Source: an uncultured Caryophanales bacterium (lineage in GTDB: Bacteria; Bacillota_I; Bacilli_A; RF39; UBA660). From it: a DNA stretch of 16,733 nt. Numbering within the stretch: the stretch's first letter is position 1; the number at the start of each line of letters is the position of its first letter. The position numbers and the translations under genes are program-made. Positions 6,249 to 14,500 of this stretch are shown one piece after another. The stretch spans positions 1-16,733 of the forward strand of contig CAMSXY010000012.1 of assembly GCA_947065955.1 (NCBI GenBank), in the 5' to 3' direction. Below the pieces are notes generated by a model that did no database searches, was not told where the DNA came from, and saw nothing but the letters and a program-made list of their open reading frames with translations.

Positions 6249-8831
6249 ATGGAAAAAATTATACTAGTAGATGGAAACAATTTATTATTTCGAAGTTATT
6301 ATGCAACGGCTTATAATGGAAATTTCATGAAGAATTCAAAAGGATTTCCTACCAATGCTTTATTTGGATTCATGAATATGATCAATAAAATTATTTTAGA
6401 AGAAAATCCTGTTTATATAATGGTTGCTTTCGATAAAGGAAAAACCTTTCGACACGAAAAGTATACAGAATATAAAGGGGGGAGAATAGAAACCCCAGAA
6501 GAGTTAAAGATGCAATTTCCTGTTGCCAAAGAACTGCTTGTAGCATTAGGAATTCAATATTATGAATGTGATTTATATGAAGCCGATGATATTATTGGAA
6601 CTTTCGCGCAATTTTGTGATCAAAGAAACGATGTAGAGGGAACTATTATTAGTAGCGATAAAGACCTTTTACAGTTAATTTCTACTTCTATTGACATAAA
6701 ATTATTAAAAACAAAAGATTATATTCGTTATAATGTCGAAACTTTTAAAGAGGCTTATGGGATAGAACCTATTCAAGTAATTGACTTAAAAGCCCTTATG
6801 GGAGATGCCTCTGATCATATTCCAGGCGTTAAAGGTATTGGTGAAAAAACAGCTTTAAAATTATTACAACAATATAAAACGTTGGATGGGATTTATGAGA
6901 ATTTAGATTCAATAAAAGGATCCTTGCGTGAAAAATTAGCGCAAGATAAAGAAAATGCTTACATGAGCTATGACCTTGCAACCATTTATAAAGAAGTTCC
7001 TATCAAAGTCGATTTAGAGGAAATTCGTTTTCAAAAAAAAGACCACAAAAAATTAAATACTTTATATGAAGAGTTAGAATTTTATTCTTTTTTAAAAAAA
7101 GAAGAAGTCGAACTACCACCCGATGATATCACCTTCACCATTTTACAAGATTTGAAAGATCTTGATTTGGAGGATGAGTATGCTTTTTATGTAGAAATGG
7201 TAGAATCCAATTATCATAAAGCAACCATTTTAGGAATTTCTATTTATAACGAAAAAACCAGGGTTTTTATTCCTTTTTCTCTTTTACAAAAACATCCCTC
7301 CTTTTTTCTGCCTTTAAAAAAATATACCTATGATATAAAAAGAAGTTATGTTGCTTTAAAATGGTATGGAATGGAACTTTCCAATGTTTCCTTTGATACA
7401 ATGATTGCAGCAAGTCTTTTGGATTATAACACCAAAGAAGATGTTTCTTATTTAGCGGGACAATTTTCTTACAAAATTCCCTTTAAAGAAGAACTTATAG
7501 ATAAAAAAGGAGAGATAAAAGATTTTGAATCTTTTGCAAAAGCTTCTATTTTAAAAGCAAAATTTATTTATGAAACGAGAAAAACATTAGAAGAAAAACT
7601 AGAAAAAGAAGGAATGAATAATTTATTTTATGAGATAGAAATGCCCCTTACTTTTGTTTTAGGAGATATGGAATATGATGGTGTTTTTGTAAGTAAAAAA
7701 GAATTAGAAACCATGAAAACAGAAATGGAACAAAAAATAGAAGAAATAAGCAAAGATATTTTTGAACTTGCTGGGTGTACCTTTAATATTTCTTCCCCAC
7801 AGCAATTAGGAGAGGTATTATTTGAAAAGCTCGGACTTCCTCATGGGAAAAAAGGAAAAAATGGATATTCCACAGCTGTTGATGTATTAAATAAACTTTC
7901 TTCTAAACATCCTATTATTGATAAAATTTTAGATTATCGTATGTATACAAAACTTTATACAACATATATAGAAGGACTCATTCATTCTATTATGGAAGAT
8001 GGAAAGATACATACCATCTATATGCAAGTGTTAACCAGAACAGGAAGGCTTTCTTCTATTGAGCCAAATTTACAAAATATTCCAGCAAGAAACGAATATG
8101 GACGTTTGATAAAAAAAGCTTTTCTTCCAAGTGAAAATTCCATAATTGTTAGTAGCGATTATTCCCAAATTGAACTTCGCATTTTGGCGCATATGGCAGG
8201 GATTGAAGAATTAATACATGCTTTTTCTTTTGGAAAAGATATTCATATGAAAACGGCAAGTGATATTTTTCATGTAGAGGAAAATAAAGTAACCAAGGAA
8301 ATGCGACGTATTGCAAAAGCTGTCAATTTTGGAATTATATATGGGATCAGTAGTTTTGGGCTTTCCGAAAATATAGGTATTTCTCCACGCGAAGCCAAAG
8401 GATTTATAGACCATTATCTAGAAACATACCCAGGAATACAGGAATATATGGATACAACGATTAAAAATGCTTATGCAAATGGGTATGTAACAACACTTTA
8501 TGGAAGAAAACGTAATATTCAAGAATTAAAAAATTCCAATTATATGATTCGTTCAAGTGGAGAAAGAATGGCTTTAAATACTCCTATTCAAGGAACGAGT
8601 GCAGATATTATAAAAAAAGCTATGGTAGTTTTAGCAAGTAAAATGAAAGAAAAAAAGGTAAAGAGTAAAATGATTTTACAAATTCATGATGAGCTTGTTT
8701 TTGACGTTTTAAAAGAGGAAAAGGAAATAATGCTTCCTCTTATTAAAGAAGCAATGGAACAGATTTTTTCCCTAAAAGTTACTTTAGAAGTAGAGATTAG
8801 TTCTGGAAATACATGGTATGAAGCAAAATAA
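6249..8831 (+). CDS. polA: DNA polymerase I
   Basis: Fills gaps and removes RNA primers during lagging-strand synthesis and excision repair. The length of 860 residues is typical for Bacillota. Residues 1 to about 290 are the 5' nuclease, with LVDGNN (Asp8), the acidic YEADD, SSDKDLL and GDASDHIPGVKGIG, the helix-hairpin-helix region. Residues about 290-460 correspond to the 3'-5' exonuclease fold, but the metal-binding acidic motifs are missing: FYVEMVES stands where the DTET-type motif belongs, and AKASIL where the AxxDA-type motif belongs. Proofreading is therefore probably absent, as in Bacillus and Taq enzymes. The polymerase follows: motif A SSDYSQIELR (Asp637), motif B KAVNFGIIYG (Lys690, Phe694) and motif C QIHDELVF (Asp814). 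Phe694 is the position that favours exclusion of dideoxynucleotides in this family. No clear terminator follows, so some read-through into the CDF gene is possible. Confidence 0.98.
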   Translation: MEKIILVDGNNLLFRSYYATAYNGNFMKNSKGFPTNALFGFMNMINKIILEENPVYIMVAFDKGKTFRHEKYTEYKGGRIETPEELKMQFPVAKELLVALGIQYYECDLYEADDIIGTFAQFCDQRNDVEGTIISSDKDLLQLISTSIDIKLLKTKDYIRYNVETFKEAYGIEPIQVIDLKALMGDASDHIPGVKGIGEKTALKLLQQYKTLDGIYENLDSIKGSLREKLAQDKENAYMSYDLATIYKEVPIKVDLEEIRFQKKDHKKLNTLYEELEFYSFLKKEEVELPPDDITFTILQDLKDLDLEDEYAFYVEMVESNYHKATILGISIYNEKTRVFIPFSLLQKHPSFFLPLKKYTYDIKRSYVALKWYGMELSNVSFDTMIAASLLDYNTKEDVSYLAGQFSYKIPFKEELIDKKGEIKDFESFAKASILKAKFIYETRKTLEEKLEKEGMNNLFYEIEMPLTFVLGDMEYDGVFVSKKELETMKTEMEQKIEEISKDIFELAGCTFNISSPQQLGEVLFEKLGLPHGKKGKNGYSTAVDVLNKLSSKHPIIDKILDYRMYTKLYTTYIEGLIHSIMEDGKIHTIYMQVLTRTGRLSSIEPNLQNIPARNEYGRLIKKAFLPSENSIIVSSDYSQIELRILAHMAGIEELIHAFSFGKDIHMKTASDIFHVEENKVTKEMRRIAKAVNFGIIYGISSFGLSENIGISPREAKGFIDHYLETYPGIQEYMDTTIKNAYANGYVTTLYGRKRNIQELKNSNYMIRSSGERMALNTPIQGTSADIIKKAMVVLASKMKEKKVKSKMILQIHDELVFDVLKEEKEIMLPLIKEAMEQIFSLKVTLEVEISSGNTWYEAK

Positions 8832-8842
8832 TATTTAAATAG

Positions 8843-8870
8843 TTGCATAAACCTTTTTTTCCCATAAAAT
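8843..8870 (+). promoter_or_regulatory. Promoter of the CDF transporter gene
   Basis: TTGCAT (8843-8848) and TAAAAT (8865-8870) are 16 bases apart, 12 bases beyond the polA stop. Both hexamers deviate from consensus by one or two bases. Confidence 0.5.
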
Positions 8871-8920
8871 AGATTAGGTAGGAAATTATTTTCCCCTAAA
8901 TAAAAAAGGAAATGAAAAAA

Positions 8921-9781
8921 ATGGATAGAGTTAGTTTTGTTATGATGATTAGTTTTTTTACAAATCTCTTTTTAGCGGGTATGAAAGTAGTGGTAGGTTT
9001 AATTGGATCTTCTCATGCACTCATTGCAGATGGGATTCATTCTTTTTCTGATTTGGTTACGGATATTGTTGCCATTATAGGCTCTTTTTTCGCAAGAAAA
9101 CCAGCAGACTTAAAACACCCTTATGGTCATGGAAGAATGGAATATTTAACGAGTATGGTAATTGGAATTGTAATTTTTATATTGGGAGGCTCTATTATTT
9201 ATAATTCCTTCTTTAAAGAAATCATAATTCCAAGTACTTTAGTCATTGTTATAAGTTTTTTTACGATTTTTATAAAATATCTTCTTTCAAACTATTTAAA
9301 GAAAAATGGAGAAAAACTTCAAAATAGTATTTTATTAGCAAGTTCTAAGGAAAGTAAAACAGATTGTTTAAGTTCCATTATTGTTCTTTTATCCTCTATT
9401 TGTATGCAGTTTTCTAAACAGATATCCTTTTTACAATATGCGGATCAAGTAGCTTCAATTATTGTTGGTTTTTTTATTGTTCATGTTGGATTAAGTATTT
9501 TAAAGGAAAACGTGAGTGTTATTTTAGGAGAACAGGAAATGGAACAATCTGAAGATCTTCGAAACTTACTTTTTTCTGACGAAAAGGTAAAAAGAATTGA
9601 TAAAATTATTTTAATTAAGTATGGTTCTTATTATCGTCTTAATTTAGAGGTTTCCTTAGATTTTCGACTTTCTTTATTAGAATCTCACGAAATAGCCCAT
9701 AATTTAGAGGCAAAAATAAAGGAAAAAAATGAAAAAATCCGATATGTTTTTATTCATGTTAATCCTTATATAGAAAATTAA
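8921..9781 (+). CDS. Cation diffusion facilitator family metal exporter
   Basis: A membrane antiporter expected to export divalent metal (Zn, Mn, Fe or Co) against protons, usually as a dimer. An in-frame ATG at 8912 sits one base after the GGA ribosome site. The ATG at 8921 has about 10 bases of spacing and is preferred; residue numbers here count from 8912. About six hydrophobic segments span residues 8-200. Segment 2 carries ADGIHSFSD, giving His43 and Asp47 of metal site A, followed by the family signature HPYGHGRMEYL (69-79). In segment 5 the usual HxxxD reads ESKTD, so Glu147 replaces His beside Asp151. That change could alter metal preference, so I do not name a substrate. Residues from about 210 form the cytoplasmic dimerisation domain, ending FIHVNPY. 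The gene stands between polA and the serS leader with no functional link to either. Confidence 0.93.
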   Translation: MDRVSFVMMISFFTNLFLAGMKVVVGLIGSSHALIADGIHSFSDLVTDIVAIIGSFFARKPADLKHPYGHGRMEYLTSMVIGIVIFILGGSIIYNSFFKEIIIPSTLVIVISFFTIFIKYLLSNYLKKNGEKLQNSILLASSKESKTDCLSSIIVLLSSICMQFSKQISFLQYADQVASIIVGFFIVHVGLSILKENVSVILGEQEMEQSEDLRNLLFSDEKVKRIDKIILIKYGSYYRLNLEVSLDFRLSLLESHEIAHNLEAKIKEKNEKIRYVFIHVNPYIEN

Positions 9782-9813
9782 AAAGATCTTCTTTGCGTCT
9801 TAAAATTTTTGGA

Positions 9814-9842
9814 TTGACACATAGAAAAATTTTTGTTAGAAT
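9814..9842 (+). promoter_or_regulatory. serS: Strong promoter of the T-box/serS unit
   Basis: A perfect TTGACA (9814-9819) and TAGAAT (9837-9842) lie 17 bases apart, with a TG extension at 9834-9835. Transcription should start near 9849, just before the T-box leader. Confidence 0.85.
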
Positions 9843-9854
9843 AAATTTATAAAA

Positions 9855-10046
9855 CGAAGATGAAAGAATAGTAGTTAAAAGAAAGTATCCAGAAAGTTAG
9901 TGGTCGATGAAAACTAATTGCTTTCTTTTAATGAATCTACTTTCTAAGTGAAATGAAAACATTTCCGGGGAAACCCGTTATGGTAAGTAAGACTATGCAT
10001 TAGGATGGTACCGCAAGAAATTGCTCCTATGGCTAGTCTTTTTTTG
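9855..10046 (+). ncRNA. T-box riboswitch, serine specifier
   Basis: The leader senses uncharged tRNA-Ser and lets transcription of serS continue when charging falls. Stem I: GAAAG (9862-9866) pairs with CTTTC (9940-9944), and an 11-bp arm pairs 9875-9885 with 9921-9931. The specifier loop between them has AGTA on its 5' side (9870-9873) and GAA-TCT-A on its 3' side. The specifier UCU (9936-9938) is a serine codon. Then come AAATG/CATTT (9951-9964) and CGGG-GAAA-CCCG (9966-9977). The T-box core TGGTACCGC is at 10006-10014. Antiterminator: TAGGA (10001-10005) with TCCTA (10025-10029), bulge TGGTACC, then GCAA-GAAA-TTGC. The competing terminator uses AAGACTA (9989-9995) with TAGTCTT (10034-10040) and a T-tract. 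Confidence 0.95.
9989..10045 (+). terminator. Regulated terminator of the T-box leader
   Basis: AAGACTA (9989-9995) pairs with TAGTCTT (10034-10040), with TAGGA/TCCTA stacked inside across an internal loop, followed by seven T. Forming the TGGTACC-bulged antiterminator on uncharged tRNA-Ser would prevent the outer stem. Confidence 0.8.
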
Positions 10047-10064
10047 AAATAGGAAGGGATTTAT

Positions 10065-11354
10065 ATGATAGACATTAAATTTTTAAGAGAAAATGTGAAT
10101 TTAGTAAAGGAAAATATTCGAAAGAAATTTCAGGATGAAAAATTGCCTCTTGTAGATGAAATAGTTCTTTTAGATCAAAATCTTCGAGAATTAAAATTAA
10201 AAGGAGATACCTTAAGACAGAAGAGAAATAGTACAAGTGATGAGATAGGAAATTTATTTAAAGAAAAGAAAATAGAGGAGGCAAATGAAAAAAAACAAAA
10301 AGTCATAGAAATTAATACACAATTAGAAAGTATTGAAAAAGAAGAAAGTGAAATCGCAGAAATTTTAAAAACTAAGATGATGGTAATTCCCAATATTATA
10401 GATGATAGTGTACCTATTGGTAAAGATGATAGCGAAAATGTCGAAATAGAAAAATTTGGAGAACCTTTTGTACCCGATTATGAAATTCCATATCATGCTG
10501 ATATATGTGAAGCATTAGGTGGTCTTGATAAAGATAGTGCAGGAAGAACAAGTGGAAATGGTTTTTATTATTTAATGGGGGACATTGCAAGATTACATGA
10601 AGCAACGATTGCTTATGCTAGAGATTTTATGATTGACAAAGGTTTTACCTATTGTATTCCACCTTTTATGATTCATAGTGATGTTGTAACAGGCGTTATG
10701 TCTTTTGCTGAAATGGATGCCATGATGTATAAAATTGAAGGAGAAGATTTATACTTAATTGGAACAAGTGAACATTCTATGATAGGAAAATTCAAAGGTC
10801 AGATCATTGATGAAAAAGATTTACCTATTGCTATGACTTCTTATTCTCCATGTTTTAGAAAAGAAGTAGGAGCGCATGGTTTGGAAGAAAGAGGTTTATA
10901 TAGAGTACATCAGTTTGAAAAACAAGAAATGGTAGTACTTTGTAAACCAGAAGATGCTATGGATTGGTATAACAAGATGTGGAGTTATACAGTAGAATTT
11001 TTTAGAAGTTTAGATGTACCAGTAAGAACACTAGAATGTTGCAGTGGAGATTTAGCAGATTTAAAAGTTAAATCTTGTGATGTAGAGGCATGGAGTCCAA
11101 GACAACAAAAATATTTTGAAGTAGGATCTTGTTCTACTTTAGGAGATGCTCAGGCAAGAAGACTTGGAATTCGAATGAAAACAGAAAATGGAAATCAATT
11201 TCTTGCAACACTAAACAACACAGTGATTGCGAGCCCACGCTCACTTATTGCAATAATTGAAACAGGCTATCAAAGTGATGGCAGTGTAAAAATACCTAAA
11301 GTTTTACAATCTTATATGGGTGGTTTAGAAGTAATTAAACCAAAACAAAAATAA
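10065..11354 (+). CDS. serS: Seryl-tRNA synthetase
   Basis: Charges tRNA-Ser with serine in the cytoplasm. The ATG has the ribosome site AGGAAGGGA (10051-10059). At 429 residues it has the usual length. Residues about 1-105 form the Lys/Glu-rich coiled-coil arm that reads the long variable arm of tRNA-Ser. The class II catalytic core follows: TSEH (234-237, in the serine/ATP pocket region), motif 2 with CFRKE (Arg265) and RVHQFEKQE, the serine-site region EVGSCSTLGDAQARR, and motif 3 NNTVIASPRSLIAIIE (Arg392), ending IPKVLQSYMGG. Motif 3 differs from the common bacterial TLNGSGLAVGR form. Together with GTSEH and the SCS..DAQARRLGIR stretch, it reads closer to archaeal SerRS; that affinity is my judgement from memory of the family, not an alignment. 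It is the only gene behind the serine-specific T-box, which confirms the assignment. Confidence 0.97.
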   Translation: MIDIKFLRENVNLVKENIRKKFQDEKLPLVDEIVLLDQNLRELKLKGDTLRQKRNSTSDEIGNLFKEKKIEEANEKKQKVIEINTQLESIEKEESEIAEILKTKMMVIPNIIDDSVPIGKDDSENVEIEKFGEPFVPDYEIPYHADICEALGGLDKDSAGRTSGNGFYYLMGDIARLHEATIAYARDFMIDKGFTYCIPPFMIHSDVVTGVMSFAEMDAMMYKIEGEDLYLIGTSEHSMIGKFKGQIIDEKDLPIAMTSYSPCFRKEVGAHGLEERGLYRVHQFEKQEMVVLCKPEDAMDWYNKMWSYTVEFFRSLDVPVRTLECCSGDLADLKVKSCDVEAWSPRQQKYFEVGSCSTLGDAQARRLGIRMKTENGNQFLATLNNTVIASPRSLIAIIETGYQSDGSVKIPKVLQSYMGGLEVIKPKQK

Positions 11355-11378
11355 TTAGATTTTATTAAATGTAAAAAT

Positions 11379-11406
11379 GAGTATAGTGAATCTATATTCT
11401 TTTTTT
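11379..11406 (+). terminator. Intrinsic terminator of serS
   Basis: GAGTATAG pairs with CTATATTC (8 bp, one G-U) around the loop TGAAT, followed by seven T. Confidence 0.85.
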
Positions 11407-11514
11407 GTAAAAAAAAATTAAGGGGTGAGTAAAAAGTCAGTATTTAAAATAGAAAAAAACAAAATATTTAACGATTCTGTTTAATTTTCATTTATTTGGC
11501 GCATATTTCCCGCG

Positions 11515-11543
11515 TTGACAAAATAGTAGAAATGAGATATTAT
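11515..11543 (+). promoter_or_regulatory. Strong promoter of the giant surface-protein gene
   Basis: TTGACA (11515-11520) and TATTAT (11538-11543) are 17 bases apart. Just upstream, 11497-11514 is unusually G+C-rich for the region (GGCGC, then CCCGCG touching the -35) and could be a regulator site. The transcript would carry about 48 bases of leader, with ribosome site GGGGAG at 11584-11589. Confidence 0.8.
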
Positions 11544-11597
11544 CAAGGTATCAAGTAGTATAAAAAAACTAGAGTTATATTGTGGGGAGAGTTGTAT

Positions 11598-14500
11598 ATG
11601 AAAAGGAAAATAAAATCTTTTGCGATAATTTTTTGCACTTTAATTTTAGGAAGCACAATTTTTGCAAGTGAAGCATTTTGCCTTGGGATGACAAGATCAA
11701 ATTCGAAAATAAGAATGGAAAAGTATGAAGTTCTTTCTTATAATGCAAAGGAAACAGATCAAGTTGTCTATTTATCGGATATTCCTTATATGAAAGCACA
11801 AGTAGGTTGGAAAACAATTGGACTAGATAAAACCAATGACAACGCTAATCTAGTAATGAGAATCAATGATTCTTCTGTAGTAATGAAAAAAGGTATTTGG
11901 GCACATGCTACTTCTACAGTAGAGTATGATATTAGAGCTTATAAAGATTATGCATATTTTACTACTTATTATGGGCTAAATACTTCAGCAGGTAGTAATG
12001 GAAATGGTGTAAAATTTTATATTTATACATCTAAAGATGGAAAAAATTGGACTTTACAAACAGAAAAAGATCCAGTCGCTTTAAAAGGTACTAATAATGC
12101 AATTCATGTGAAAATTGATATCAGGGATGCTAACTATATTAGGCTTTATGCAAACGACAATGGTTCTAACGGAAGTGATCATGCTGTTTGGGGAGATGCT
12201 AAATTAGTAAAAGAAGGATACTCTGATAATGTTATGAAGCCTGTAGAAGAATTCGATGAATTTATCAAGGATAATTATCAATCAGGTCCTATTCCAGAAG
12301 AATTAAGACTCGTTTTACTTCAAAGAACTTTTATTAAAAATGTAGGTCAATACCAATTGCGTTCTTTCTTAGAAGCGGATTCTAAAAATTATGAAACTTT
12401 AAATTGGTTTATAAATAATGAAGAGGCTCTTCGTCTATGGACAATAGGTGGAAAACCTAGTGGTACTTATCAAAAATCATTACAAGTACTTAGTGACTTA
12501 TATCATGCACATAAAGCCGATTTATCCAATGAAAATGTAACCACTTTAGGAACAAAGTATAAAGATTTATATTTGAGAATGATGTTATCTTTATCGCTTA
12601 CCCATGCAGGTTCTGTTGGATTATGGACAGATATAAGGCAACAATCTAATGCCCTAAATCGTTATGAAATATATAAACAAATGCATAAGGATGGTCTTTT
12701 AGATAATCCTATGTTTGAAAGTTATACAATTGATGAAATGCGTGGCGTTATGACTACTAATATAGATGATGAAGAAATTTTATGGTTACATGATTATTCA
12801 AAGAAATATTCAACAACAGCAGAACGTTTTAATCCTTATAAATATATTAACTATACATTGAACTATGGTTATTATAGACCAAAATATTATAGTCAAGAAA
12901 ACTATGCTATGTGGGATAGTAAATATAATTTATCAAAATATAAGGTTCCTTATGTAGCAGGAAAACCAAAATTATGGATTGTATTTGAAGAAGGAGCTGT
13001 TTGTGGTGGATTATCTAAAACGGCATGTAATTTATATGGAGTTTGGGGATATTCTGCACGTGTAGTTGGTCAACCAGGGCATGCTGCTTATGTTTATCTT
13101 TATAATGCTGGTGGAGGAAACTATGCTTGGCAATTAGCCAATAGTGCTTCTACAACAGGATGGACTAACACTACTGGCGCTGGATTTAATGGTTGGGGCA
13201 GTAGATACACTATTAGTAATAATACTATTTCGACAGGATCTTATTTGTTCCTTTCTCAACAAGCCCAAAATGAATATGAGAAGTATGAGCAAGCACAATT
13301 AATCTTATTATTAGAAGATGTTTATAAAAATGATAGAAAAAAATTAGAGAATATTTATCGAGATGCATTAAAAGAGGAAATTATTAATTTAGATGCATGG
13401 ATTGGATTAGTAAATTTATATATTACCGATGATACTAAAACAGAAGAAGAATTAATTAATTTAGCTACTGAAATTAGTGAAGTTTATACATATCATCCAT
13501 TACCAATGTATGATTTAACGAGAAGAATTGGTATTAAGATTACTTCAGCAGGATATCGTAGTAGATTGATGATGTTACAAAATGATACATTAAAAAAAGC
13601 TACAAAAGCTACAAATAGTAATACCTTATATTATAAGGAAGTACCAGTAATTGCTAATGCTCTTTTAGGAATCGTTGATTCTAGAATTGCAACATTCTCC
13701 TTTAATGGAACAAATGCTGGTAAAATCGTATTATCAAAACAATTACAAAGTGCCCAAGTAGCATGGACTTACAGTTTAGATGGTGGAAAAACATGGAAAG
13801 ATTGTTTTGAATATTCTGTGCAATTAACGAAGGAAGAAATTGCCAGTATTAATGCTACTAATGATATTAAAGTTCATATCACTGGTCTGCCAATGACAGA
13901 TGCTAATATCTATACAATTGATATAACAAAGGCAGCTAAGCCAACTGGTATTATGGTTAATGATTTTGAAGATCGTATCTATGGTACAACAGCCTTAATG
14001 GAATGGACCTTAGATCCTGCTGGAGGATGGACTTCTTTTGCAAACTCAAATCCATTATTTAGTGGAGAAAAAAGAGTTTATGTAAGAACAATTGCTAATG
14101 GAACAAATGTTGCAAGTGATTCCGTATATTTCACATTTACGGATAATCTTGGAGAAACTAAGAAAAGATATATTCCAAGTAGATTTTTAACGATCCCACA
14201 AGTTTCGGGTACTGAAGAAGGAGATATGAAAAATATTGTTGATGGAAATCCTAAAACTTATTGGAGATCAAAACGTAATAAGGGTATTGGTGCTAAATAT
14301 ATTCCAGCATGGGTAATTATAGAACTTAATGAACCAAGATTTGTATCAGCTCTTGATTATATTCATGATAGTAGTTCTATTGACAATACTTTTGCTAACC
14401 AACCAATTTATTATGGTTATGCTAAAAATGTTACAGTAGAAGTTAGTATGGATGGAATTACTTGGACACAAGTAGCTGCTAAAACTTTAGCAAATCGTAA

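Noticed and set aside
9782..9812. Terminator after the CDF gene
   Set aside because: AAGA and TCTT can pair over a long loop before TTTTT, but four weak pairs are too little to call.
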